Shown here: piece after piece, positions 7,793 to 15,282 of the stretch
Layout: the number at the start of each line of letters is the position of its first letter
Position numbering within the stretch: position 1 is the stretch's first letter
Translations under genes and position numbers: made by a program
The notes under the pieces: generated by a model
What the model was told of the DNA's origin: nothing
The model's database searches: none
Seen by the model: the letters and a program-made list of their open reading frames with translations, nothing else
Assembly: GCA_963804055.1 (NCBI GenBank)
Contig: CAWDOU010000001.1
Coordinates: 124,001 to 188,000 of the forward strand
Source: Bog-473 sp963804055
GTDB taxonomy: Bacteria; Actinomycetota; Acidimicrobiia; Acidimicrobiales; RAAP-2
DNA length: 64,000 nucleotides
Direction: 5' to 3'

Positions 7793-8863
7793 CTACGCCA
7801 GCACGGCGTAGTCGGTCGACTCGGCCAGGTCCGCCGCCGACTGCATCAGGTCGAGCACGACGGCGCCGAAGGCCTGCAGCTTCTCGTCGCCGCCGGCCCG
7901 CTGGAAGCCCTGCTCGAGCACGACTGCGAGCTTCCACTTCGCCAGCACGCAGTAGTAGTCGATGTCGTCCACCTGGCGGCCCGACGTCGTGGCGTAGTGC
8001 GCCAGGACCTCGTCGCGCGAAGGCATGCCCGTCATGTCGACGTAGCCGCCCGTCCTGTCCTCGTCGCGGGTGGTGTCGTCGGGCCATGACTGCACGACCC
8101 ACCCCAGGTCGAGCTTGGGGTCTCCCACCGTGCCCATCTCCCAGTCGACGATGGCGGCCAGGCGGGCCGGTGCGCCGTTCTCGAACATGACGTTGGCGAA
8201 CTGGTAGTCGCCGTGCATCAGGCCGGGGATGTAGTCGATCGGCCGGTGGGCCCGCAGCCACGCGGCCGCCTCGTCGAAGCCGGGCAGCTCGCGGCCCTTG
8301 ATGCGCTCCAGGAAGGCCGTCCAGCGGTCTACCTGGCGCTCGTGGAAGCCCTCGGGACGCCCCAGGTCCGCCAGGCCCTTGGCCTGCCAGTCGACGTTGC
8401 CCAGGAGCGCGATGCCCTCGACCAGCTGGAACGCGAGGCCGCGGCGCGCCTCGAGGTCGGTGTCGAAGGGTGCGGGCCACTGGCGCCGGGTCGACATGGG
8501 AGACCAGCCGTCGACGAAGCCCATGATGTAGAAGGTCCGGCCGAGGACCGACTGGTCGGTGCAGACGGCGATGGCCTCGGTGTGGGGCACGTTCGTCCCG
8601 GTCAGCGCCTCGATGATGCGCCACTCGCGCACAATGCCGTCGTCGCGCGACGCCGGTGCGCTCGTCGGCGGGATGCGCATGGCGCCGTGGAGGTCGCCCC
8701 GGCGCAGCTCGTAGATCTCGTTCTGGCTCCCGCCGGAGATGTAACGGTGCTCGAGCGGCGCACCGACCCCCAGCCCCTGGGTGTCCAGCCACGCCGTCAG
8801 CTTTTCGACGTCGGCGATCGTCGGCTCGTCGCCGATCTCTTCGGACTCCTCGGTCATGCTCAC
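7793..8863 (-). CDS. APH-like phosphotransferase paired with an acyl-CoA dehydrogenase
   Basis: A 356-residue kinase-fold protein of the aminoglycoside phosphotransferase group. The catalytic loop HGDYQFANV is at 217-225 and the metal-binding IVDWE at 238-242. It is not an antibiotic-resistance gene by context: it overlaps the upstream acyl-CoA dehydrogenase by the sequence GTGA. This reproduces the kinase-plus-dehydrogenase pairing that is fused in animal ACAD10/ACAD11, where the kinase phosphorylates a 4-hydroxyacyl-CoA and the dehydrogenase domain helps remove the phosphate. GTG at 8863 fits the GGAGG site better than ATG at 8857. The acceptor substrate is inferred, not seen. Confidence 0.88.
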   Translation of the reverse strand: MSMTEESEEIGDEPTIADVEKLTAWLDTQGLGVGAPLEHRYISGGSQNEIYELRRGDLHGAMRIPPTSAPASRDDGIVREWRIIEALTGTNVPHTEAIAVCTDQSVLGRTFYIMGFVDGWSPMSTRRQWPAPFDTDLEARRGLAFQLVEGIALLGNVDWQAKGLADLGRPEGFHERQVDRWTAFLERIKGRELPGFDEAAAWLRAHRPIDYIPGLMHGDYQFANVMFENGAPARLAAIVDWEMGTVGDPKLDLGWVVQSWPDDTTRDEDRTGGYVDMTGMPSRDEVLAHYATTSGRQVDDIDYYCVLAKWKLAVVLEQGFQRAGGDEKLQAFGAVVLDLMQSAADLAESTDYAVLA

Positions 8864-10161
8864 AGGTTCCCGACCTCCAACTCCATGTACTGCCCGTACT
8901 TCGCCTTGGCCGCTTCCTGTCGCTTCGGCAGCCACTGGGTGGGCCAGATGTCGTCGCTCTCCTTGTAGTCGCGCAGCACCTGGCGGGCAACCGTCACCTT
9001 GTGCACCTCGGTCGGGCCGTCGGCCAGGCCCATCACGGCGGCGCCGTGCACCATGCCCATGAAGGGCATCTCGTTGGTGGTGCCGAGCGCGCCGTGGATC
9101 TGCATGGCGCGCCAGGCGATGTCGTGCAGCACCGTGGGCATGACCACCTTTGCCGTCGCGATGTCCTTGCGCACCCGCTTGTAGTCGTTGTACTTGTCGA
9201 TCTCCCAGGCGGTGTAGAGCACGAACAGCCGGAACTGAATCAGCTGGGCGTAGGAGTCGGCGATGTAGCCCTGCACGAACTGCTTGTCGGCCAGCTTGCT
9301 GCCGGCCGTCTCCCGGCTCAGTGCACGCTCGCACATCATGTCGATGGCCTTCTGGGCCATGCCGATGGTGCGCATGGCGTGGTGGATCCGCCCGCCGCCC
9401 AGCCGCGTCTGGGCAATGACGAAGGCCTGGCCCTCGCCGCCCAACAGTGCCTCCTCGGGAACGCGCACGTCCTCGTAGTGGATCAGTGCATGCGAGCCCT
9501 CGTTGACCGGCTCGCCGAACAGGCCGACATTACGCACGATGTTCACACCGGGCGTATCGGTCGGCACCAGGAACATCGACATCCCCTTGTAGGGGCTGAC
9601 GTCGGTGTTGGTCACGGCCATCACAATGAGGAACGAGGCCGTCTTGGCGTTGGAGGAGAAGTACTTCCACCCGTTGATGACCCACTCGTCGCCGTCCTTG
9701 ACGGCCTGCGTCTTGAAGAGCGTCGGGTCGGCTCCCGCGTGCGGCTCGGTCATGGAGTAGCTCGAGAAGCACTCGCCGTTGAGCAGGGGCATCAGATAGC
9801 GCTCCTTCTGCTCGTCGGTGCCGTAGTGGGCGATGATCTCGGCGTTGCCGGTGTCGGGCGCCTGGCAGCCGAACACCACGGACGCCCACTGGGAGCGGCC
9901 CAGGATCTCGTTGAGCAGGGCCAGCTTCAACTGGCCGAAGCCCTGGCCTCCCAGCTCGGGCCCGAGGTGCGTGGCCCACAGCCCTTGGCGCCGCACCTCC
10001 TCCTTCAGCGGGTCGATCGCCTCCCGGCGCTTTCCGTCCAGCGGCACGAATTGCATGTGCGGGAACGCGAGGTCGAGCGGCTCGACCTCCTCGCGGACGA
10101 ACTGGTCCACCCAGTCGAGCTTCTCCTGGTACTCAGGATCGGTTTCGAAGTCCCACGCCAT
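8860..10161 (-). CDS. Acyl-CoA dehydrogenase (ACAD10/11-like)
   Basis: A 433-residue flavoprotein of the acyl-CoA dehydrogenase superfamily. Family blocks visible are SYSMTEPHAGADPTLFKT, INGWKYFSSNAKTASF, TRLGGGRIHHAMRTIGMAQ and IHGALGTTNEMPFMGMV with ADGPTEVHKVTVARQ at the end. ATG at 10161 is chosen because GGGAGGG lies 6 bases upstream; the TTG at 10167 abuts it. The gene is first in a minus-strand operon with the APH kinase (4-base overlap) and the quinone oxidoreductase. It faces a TetR gene across a 31-base divergent gap, so that TetR is its likely regulator. The reaction is alpha,beta-desaturation, or processing of a phosphorylated hydroxyacyl-CoA. Confidence 0.93.
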   Translation of the reverse strand: MAWDFETDPEYQEKLDWVDQFVREEVEPLDLAFPHMQFVPLDGKRREAIDPLKEEVRRQGLWATHLGPELGGQGFGQLKLALLNEILGRSQWASVVFGCQAPDTGNAEIIAHYGTDEQKERYLMPLLNGECFSSYSMTEPHAGADPTLFKTQAVKDGDEWVINGWKYFSSNAKTASFLIVMAVTNTDVSPYKGMSMFLVPTDTPGVNIVRNVGLFGEPVNEGSHALIHYEDVRVPEEALLGGEGQAFVIAQTRLGGGRIHHAMRTIGMAQKAIDMMCERALSRETAGSKLADKQFVQGYIADSYAQLIQFRLFVLYTAWEIDKYNDYKRVRKDIATAKVVMPTVLHDIAWRAMQIHGALGTTNEMPFMGMVHGAAVMGLADGPTEVHKVTVARQVLRDYKESDDIWPTQWLPKRQEAAKAKYGQYMELEVGNL

Positions 10162-10185
10162 GTGCAACCCTCCCTCGGTCGGGAT

Positions 10186-10202
10186 TCAGAATATGATTCT
10201 GA
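10186..10202. promoter_or_regulatory. 17-bp perfect palindrome (TetR operator candidate)
   Basis: TCAGAAT at 10186-10192 and ATTCTGA at 10196-10202 are perfect inverted arms separated by ATG. It lies in the divergent gap between the acyl-CoA dehydrogenase and TetR genes, so one site could control both. The central ATG is also the first candidate start codon of the TetR gene. Confidence 0.6.
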
Positions 10203-10858
10203 CTATCAAGAACGCAATACCAACCTCACAGGCCGACGCGGCCCAGCCCGGCGATGTGGCCGGCCGGATCGTGCGCCGCACTCTCTCCAAGCGGGAGGAC
10301 CAGTACGCCAGCGAGGTCCGTCGGCTGCTGGACGCCGCACTCGAGGTCATCCGCCGATGCGGCACAGCGTCGCGGCCCCGGGTGGCCGACATCGTGGCCG
10401 AGGCGGGCCTCTCCAACGACGCCTTCTACCGCCACTTCCGCTCGAAGGACGCCCTGGTCACGGCCATCCTCGAGGACGGGGGCGAGCGCCTCGAGAGCTA
10501 CCTGGCCCACCAGATGGCCAAGGAGCCCACGCCGGAGGGACAGGTGCGGCGCTGGGTCCGCGGCGTCCTGGCCCAGGCCGACAAGGACATCGCGGCCACC
10601 ACGCTGGCGGTGCTGTGGAACGCCAGTGCGCTGGGCGGGGGTCCGGCCGCGGGGCGCCACTTCGCCAGCGCCCCCCTCTCGTCGCTGTTGCGCGAGCCCT
10701 TCGCCGCCCTGGGCAGCTCGGCACCCGAGCTCGACGCCTCCCTCGCCGCCCATGCCGCGCTCGGCCTGCTCTCGGACTGCCTCTGGCAGCAGGTCCAGCC
10801 GACCCGCAGCGAGGTCGAACGAGTGACGACCTTCTGCCTCGGAGCGGCGAAGGGCTGA
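10193..10858 (+). CDS. TetR-family transcriptional regulator
   Basis: A 221-residue regulator with a TetR helix-turn-helix at about residues 40-90 (RRLLDAALEVIRRCG, VADIVAEAGLSNDAFYRHFRSKDALV) and an alpha-helical ligand-binding C-terminal half. It diverges from the acyl-CoA dehydrogenase-kinase-reductase operon and almost certainly regulates it. The start is uncertain: ATG at 10193 lies exactly in the centre of a perfect palindrome and has no ribosome-binding site, so either the transcript is leaderless or translation begins further down. The ligand is probably an acyl-CoA, as for many TetR proteins beside such operons; this is inference. Confidence 0.9.
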   Translation: MILTIKNAIPTSQADAAQPGDVAGRIVRRTLSKREDQYASEVRRLLDAALEVIRRCGTASRPRVADIVAEAGLSNDAFYRHFRSKDALVTAILEDGGERLESYLAHQMAKEPTPEGQVRRWVRGVLAQADKDIAATTLAVLWNASALGGGPAAGRHFASAPLSSLLREPFAALGSSAPELDASLAAHAALGLLSDCLWQQVQPTRSEVERVTTFCLGAAKG

Positions 10859-10867
10859 CGCGTTTGT

Positions 10868-10881
10868 GGCCCGACCGGGCC
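10868..10881. terminator. GC hairpin between convergent genes
   Basis: GGCCCG (10868-10873) and CGGGCC (10876-10881) form a short inverted repeat between the converging stops of the TetR and enoyl-CoA hydratase genes. The 2-base loop is tight and there is no T run, so termination is possible only as a weak bidirectional signal. Confidence 0.3.
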
Positions 10882-10883
10882 GC

Positions 10884-11660
10884 CTACGCGAACTCCTCGG
10901 GCACCCAGTTCGGCGCCCGCTTCTCCATGAAGGCCTGCATCCCCTCGCGCGGTTCGGGCGACTCCGCCAGGGCCCAGAACATCGTCTGGTAGTCGATGAG
11001 GCCGTAGCGTTCGTTCAGCATCCGCTTGACGTGCATGCGCGCCATCGGTGGGGTTTGCAGGATCTCCTTGACGGCCTGTACCGCCGCGTCACGGAGCTCC
11101 TCGTGCGGCACCAGCCGCGAGATCACCCCGATCCGCTGCGCCTCGGCGGCATCGAAGCGCCGGGCCGAGAGCAGGAGATCCCGCGCCACGGCCAGCCCGA
11201 CGTGTGCGGGCAGAACGGCGGCGTACGTGGCGTCGGGAATGCCGCGCAGCAATTCGGGTACCCGGAAGGTGGCCCGGTCACTTGCCACGGCGATGTCGGC
11301 CAGCATGGCGATGAGGAGGCCGCCGGCCTGGCAGATCCCGTTGACGGCGGCCACGACCGGGGCGCGGCTGTCCCGGATGGTCAGGAACGGGAGGATGTCG
11401 TGCCCGATGTCGGGGGTCGGCTCGTCACCGGGATCGGAGCGCCCTCCGAGGTCCCCGCCCGGGGCGAAGACATCCCCCGTGCCGGTGATGATGAGCGCAG
11501 CCAGGGCCGGATCTTCGTTGACGATCCCGACGGCTCGCTTGATGCCGAAGTACATCGCCGGCGTGAACGCATTCCGTGCATGGGGCCGGTCGATGATGCA
11601 CCAGGCGACTGCACCTTCGCGCTCGAAGCGCAGCCCTGCGGCGCCGAGTTCCTCTGACAC
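10884..11660 (-). CDS. Enoyl-CoA hydratase/isomerase (crotonase family)
   Basis: A crotonase-fold protein of 258 residues (260 if the ATG at 11666 is used). Visible blocks are WCIIDRPHARNAFTP, the oxyanion-loop region ITGTGDVFAPGGDLGG and VVAAVNGICQAGGLLIAMLADIAVAS, followed by the usual LLSARRFDAAEAQRIGVISRLVP. It would hydrate or isomerise a 2-enoyl-CoA. AAGGAGGA abuts the ATG at 11666, while the in-frame GTG at 11660 has a normal 6-7 base spacing, so GTG is preferred. It sits downstream of a TetR gene on the same strand (85-base gap). Confidence 0.92.
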   Translation of the reverse strand: MSEELGAAGLRFEREGAVAWCIIDRPHARNAFTPAMYFGIKRAVGIVNEDPALAALIITGTGDVFAPGGDLGGRSDPGDEPTPDIGHDILPFLTIRDSRAPVVAAVNGICQAGGLLIAMLADIAVASDRATFRVPELLRGIPDATYAAVLPAHVGLAVARDLLLSARRFDAAEAQRIGVISRLVPHEELRDAAVQAVKEILQTPPMARMHVKRMLNERYGLIDYQTMFWALAESPEPREGMQAFMEKRAPNWVPEEFA

Positions 11661-11744
11661 GCGCATTCCTCCTTCGTGCGGCGGTTGTGGAGGACACTAC
11701 CGGCGGGGTTGTTCCGATCGCCGGGGAGCTCCTTCGCGGGCGCG

Positions 11745-12458
11745 CTATCTCGGAGCGAGCCGCGCGATCAGGTCGTCGAAGTAGGCCTCCATGGCGCCGG
11801 CCAGGTCGACGCGTTCGGGGTCGGTGAACCACTGGTACTCGGTTCCCATGATGGTGGCCACGACTTCGAGGGCGATCTGGTCGACATCCACGTCGGCGCG
11901 GACGCGGCCGCGCGCGATGTCGTCGTTGAGGAGAGCCCGCACGAATTGGCGCCCAGTCTCGTAGCGCTCGACGAAAAAGTCGTGCAAGGGATCCTCGGCG
12001 TCGAGGCTCTCGATACCGAGGACGAGGTAGAGCCGGGTCAAGATGGCCGTCTCGACGTTGTGGCGCCCGATGTCGCGCAAGCTCGAGAGCGTCAGGTCTA
12101 AGGGAAAGGTCCGGTCGGGGTCGATGGATTCCATGCGGTCGCGCTCGGCCACCACTTCGCGCAGGAGGCGTTCCTTCGTGCCGAAGTAGTACAGGAGGCC
12201 CGTCGCCGTCATGCCGACGCGGTCAGCCAGGGCAGCGACCCCCGTGCCGCGGTAGCCCTTCGACGCGAAGAGCTCGACTGCGGCATCGATGATCTGCTGG
12301 CGCCGCAGATCGCCTCGGGGCTGGCGGGCGTGCTCGTCAGCCCCCGCATTCTCCCTGAGAGGTGCTTTCCGGGTGCGGAAGAATCCGGCTCGCTCCTCCT
12401 GCTCCTCGGCCTCGCTCGCCATGTCGTCATTGGACCCGGCAAGCCGCCGCGGCGTCAA
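11745..12458 (-). CDS. TetR-family transcriptional regulator
   Basis: A 237-residue regulator with TetR helix-turn-helix near residues 55-105 (RQQIIDAAVELFASKGYRGTGVAALADRVGMTATGLLYYFGTKE), preceded by a charged, unstructured N-terminus. TTG at 12458 has GGAAGGA 6 bases upstream; ATG at 12422 is the alternative. It diverges from the GH3-transporter operon. The 202-base gap holds a TACCGATCGGTA palindrome typical of TetR operators. It is the best candidate regulator of the 12.6-23.6 kb operon. The ligand may be the imported compound or a CoA derivative. Confidence 0.9.
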   Translation of the reverse strand: MTPRRLAGSNDDMASEAEEQEERAGFFRTRKAPLRENAGADEHARQPRGDLRRQQIIDAAVELFASKGYRGTGVAALADRVGMTATGLLYYFGTKERLLREVVAERDRMESIDPDRTFPLDLTLSSLRDIGRHNVETAILTRLYLVLGIESLDAEDPLHDFFVERYETGRQFVRALLNDDIARGRVRADVDVDQIALEVVATIMGTEYQWFTDPERVDLAGAMEAYFDDLIARLAPR

Positions 12459-12562
12459 AAACGATCCTTCCGCCCCAGTTCAGAGGCCCGGAACGTCCCC
12501 CCTGTGGGCCGAGAGCGCCCTACCGCACCGGTGCCTGAACATTTGGCGGTGCGTCAGTTATT

Positions 12563-12576
12563 GTACCGATCGGTAC
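12563..12576. promoter_or_regulatory. Perfect 14-bp palindrome, TetR operator candidate
   Basis: GTACCGATCGGTAC is a perfect palindrome in the divergent gap between a TetR gene and the GH3 gene. It ends 4 bases upstream of the predicted -35 element at 12580, so a bound dimer would interfere with that promoter. Confidence 0.6.
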
Positions 12577-12579
12577 CCC

Positions 12580-12608
12580 TTGCGGACGGGGCGAATATTT
12601 CTTATAGT
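12580..12608 (+). promoter_or_regulatory. Promoter of the GH3-transporter operon
   Basis: TTGCGG (12580-12585), a 17-base spacer, then TATAGT (12603-12608). The surrounding sequence is locally AT-rich, unlike the rest of the window. It lies 53 bases upstream of the GH3 start at 12661 and just downstream of the palindrome at 12563. Confidence 0.6.
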
Positions 12609-12660
12609 CCACAGAAATCACATTCTCGTCAGATCAGAGGGCGGGCACGGGGGCAGTGAA

Positions 12661-15195
12661 TTGGCTGATGTCAAAGCGCTAGTAAACGCGCTGACGCTTG
12701 AGGAGAAGGCCGCTCTCACTTCGGGAGAGGACATGCTGTCGACGGTCGCCGTCGAGCGCCTCGGCATCCCCAAGGTGCACGTCACCGATGGCCCGAACGG
12801 AGCCCGGGGCAATTCGCTCCCGGGAATGGGAGGCATCCCGTCTGCGTGCATCCCGTGTGGCTCGGCACTTGGCGCGACGTGGAACCCCCTTCTCGTCGAG
12901 CAGTTGGGGGCCCTCGTGGGTAGGGAAGCGCGTGACCGCGGTTGTCGGGGACTGCTCGCGCCGACGGTCAACCTGCATCGTTCACCGTTGGCCGGCCGGA
13001 ACTTCGAGTGCTACTCGGAAGACCCGCTCTTGTCCGGGCGCCTTGCCGCCGGGTACGTGCGTGGCGTCCAGTCGGAGGGCGTCTTCGCCACCGTCAAGCA
13101 CTTCGTGGGCAACGACGCCGAATTCGAGCGGGCATCCATCAGTTCGGTCATCGACGAGCGCTCTCTGCGCGAGCTCTATCTCGTGCCGTTCGAGATCGCG
13201 GTCAGCGAGGGCGGGGCACTCGGCATCATGACGGCCTACAACCGGCTCAATGGCCGCTGGCTCACGCAACGGCCTGAGTTCTTGCTGGACATCTTGCGTG
13301 ACGAGTGGGGTTTCGAAGGGTTGGTCATGACCGACTGGTTCGCCGTCACCGACACGAAGGAGTCGCTCGCCGCCGGGCTCGATCTCGAAATGCCCGGTCC
13401 TGCCCGTGGCCTGGGTTCGACGGTGATCGATGCGGTGACGAGGGGCGAGGTGGACGAGGCGGACCTCGACGCAGCCGTCTGCCGCTTGCTCGGCGGGTTC
13501 GATCGGATCGGTGCCCTGGACGGTCCAGCTCCAGTGCCGGATCCCAAGTCGCCGACCGGCGCCGACATCGCGTTGCTCCGCCGCGCCGCTGCGGAAGCGA
13601 CGGTGTTGCTCACCAACGACGGCGTCCTGCCGCTGGCAACCGGAGCGACGCGCGTCGCGCTCCTGGGCGCGCCTGCCGCGACGCCGGCCATCATGGGCGG
13701 CGGGTCCGCGCAGGTCACACCCCACCGGCTCCACAACGTGGTCGACGAGCTGACGCGGTCACTCGGGTCTGATTGTGAGCTCACCTACGAGCGCGGTTGC
13801 GAGCCGACAGAGTCGCCGACCGTCGTCGGTGGTCCGGTCCTGCGGGCGCCCGACGGCTTCGTAGCCGAGACCTACGCCGGCCTCGCTTTACAAGGACCCG
13901 TCACCGAGACCCAGCAGCTCGCCGAGTTGCGGATGATGAAGATCGGCTTGAGCTTCGAGCCCTCGGTCGGCGACTGGTCCATGCGCGTCAGCGGGACGGT
14001 GGTGCCGGAGGAGACCGGCATCTTCCAACTGGCGCTCGCCCAGGCGGGGTTGGCCCGCCTTCTCGTCAACGACGAGATTGTTCTGGACGGGTTCACCAAC
14101 CGTCCGTCTCCTGGGGGCACGGAATTCTTCGGGCAGGCCAGCCAGGACATCGTCGCCGATGTGCACTTCGAGAAGGACGTGCCGGTCGACATGGTGGTGG
14201 AGTACGCCTTCTCTGAAACGAGCCTGGCCGGTTTCCGAGTGGGATTTCGGACACCGGACGGCGATGCGCTGCTGGAGCGGGCGGTCGCCGCCGCGACTGC
14301 AGCGGACGTCGTCGTCGTCTGTGTCGGCACGTCTGCCGAGACGGAGACGGAGGGCCGCGACCGCACCACCCTGGCTCTGCCCGGACGCCAGGCGGAGCTG
14401 GTTCGGCGCGTCGCTGCGGCAAACCGGCGCACCGTTGTCGTGGTGAATGCGGCGGCACCCGTCGACATGGAATGGGCGGACGATGTTGCCGCCGTCGTGC
14501 AGTGCTGGTTTGGCGGTCAGGAGCTGGCTGGGGGACTGGTGGACGTGCTCACCGGCGCCGCAGAGCCAGGGGGGCGCCTGCCCACCACGCTCCCCATGCG
14601 GCTGGAGCACACACCGTCGCACGCGAACTTTCCCGGTGAGAACGGGGAGTTGCGCTACGGCGAGGGCCTGTTCATGGGGTACCGCGGCTATGAGCACGCC
14701 GCCATCGCCCCCCGCTTCGCGTTCGGCCACGGCCTGAGCTACACGTCGTTCGACCTGGGCGAGCCGACGTTGTCGACGTCGACCCACCATCCCGGTGGCA
14801 CGGTGACCGTGACGGTCCCCGTGACGAACGTCGCGAATCGTGCCGGCTCCGAGGTCGTGCAGTGCTACGTCGCGCCGGCGTCGCCTCGCCTGGCACGTCC
14901 CCCCAAGGAATTGAAGGCCTTCGGCAAGATCGTTCTCGAGCCGGGCGAGTGCGCCCTCCTCGAGTTCGTGCTCGACGACCGTGCTTTCGCCTATTGGGAT
15001 CCGGGTCAGGATGACTGGGACGACGTCCAGGAATTCCTCCCCGAAATGTTCAACTTTCTTTCGCCGCCGGTGCCGCGTCGTGGGCGCGGATGGAAGGTGG
15101 ACCCCGGTTCTTACGAAATTCTCATCGGGCGTTCGTCTGATGACATCGCGCACCGCTGCACGGTGCAGGTACCCGACGCCGCGAGCGGGAATTAG
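12661..15195 (+). CDS. Glycoside hydrolase family 3 with PA14 insert (beta-glucosidase-like)
   Basis: An 844-residue GH3 enzyme. The N-terminal barrel has KHFVGND at 146-152 and the nucleophile D225 in VMTDWF. A second alpha/beta domain starts near 310, a PA14-type carbohydrate-binding insert spans about 395-540 (GDWSMRVSGTVVPEETGIFQ), and an Fn3-like end has FGHGLSYTSF. Members hydrolyse beta-glucosides, beta-xylosides or similar. There is no signal peptide, so it should act inside the cell on an imported glycoside. The start is TTG at 12661 with GGGGG upstream; no better start exists. It is the first gene of an operon with a Liv-type importer, which suggests it removes sugar from the transported compound. 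Confidence 0.93.
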   Translation: MADVKALVNALTLEEKAALTSGEDMLSTVAVERLGIPKVHVTDGPNGARGNSLPGMGGIPSACIPCGSALGATWNPLLVEQLGALVGREARDRGCRGLLAPTVNLHRSPLAGRNFECYSEDPLLSGRLAAGYVRGVQSEGVFATVKHFVGNDAEFERASISSVIDERSLRELYLVPFEIAVSEGGALGIMTAYNRLNGRWLTQRPEFLLDILRDEWGFEGLVMTDWFAVTDTKESLAAGLDLEMPGPARGLGSTVIDAVTRGEVDEADLDAAVCRLLGGFDRIGALDGPAPVPDPKSPTGADIALLRRAAAEATVLLTNDGVLPLATGATRVALLGAPAATPAIMGGGSAQVTPHRLHNVVDELTRSLGSDCELTYERGCEPTESPTVVGGPVLRAPDGFVAETYAGLALQGPVTETQQLAELRMMKIGLSFEPSVGDWSMRVSGTVVPEETGIFQLALAQAGLARLLVNDEIVLDGFTNRPSPGGTEFFGQASQDIVADVHFEKDVPVDMVVEYAFSETSLAGFRVGFRTPDGDALLERAVAAATAADVVVVCVGTSAETETEGRDRTTLALPGRQAELVRRVAAANRRTVVVVNAAAPVDMEWADDVAAVVQCWFGGQELAGGLVDVLTGAAEPGGRLPTTLPMRLEHTPSHANFPGENGELRYGEGLFMGYRGYEHAAIAPRFAFGHGLSYTSFDLGEPTLSTSTHHPGGTVTVTVPVTNVANRAGSEVVQCYVAPASPRLARPPKELKAFGKIVLEPGECALLEFVLDDRAFAYWDPGQDDWDDVQEFLPEMFNFLSPPVPRRGRGWKVDPGSYEILIGRSSDDIAHRCTVQVPDAASGN

Positions 15196-15282
15196 GGAGC
15201 AATCATGTCGCACATCATCCAATCCGTAGGGGGAAGACCACGGAGCGAGCCTCGAGCGAGGCGCTCCCGAAAAGGAGGGGCC

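Noticed and set aside
7793..8863. Aminoglycoside resistance gene
   Set aside because: The fold is APH-like, but overlap with an acyl-CoA dehydrogenase and the ACAD10/11 precedent argue for a catabolic kinase.
6798..8990. Apparent 730-codon frame joining sequence antisense-shifted from the kinase region to the quinone oxidoreductase
   Set aside because: Only the part from GTG 7781 is family-like; the upstream part overlaps the kinase gene in another frame.
8656..10992. Long plus-strand open frame of 778 codons over the kinase/acyl-CoA dehydrogenase region
   Set aside because: It is antisense to three clearly recognisable proteins and its translation is Arg/Pro/Gly/His-rich low-complexity, as expected for a shadow frame in 70% G+C DNA.
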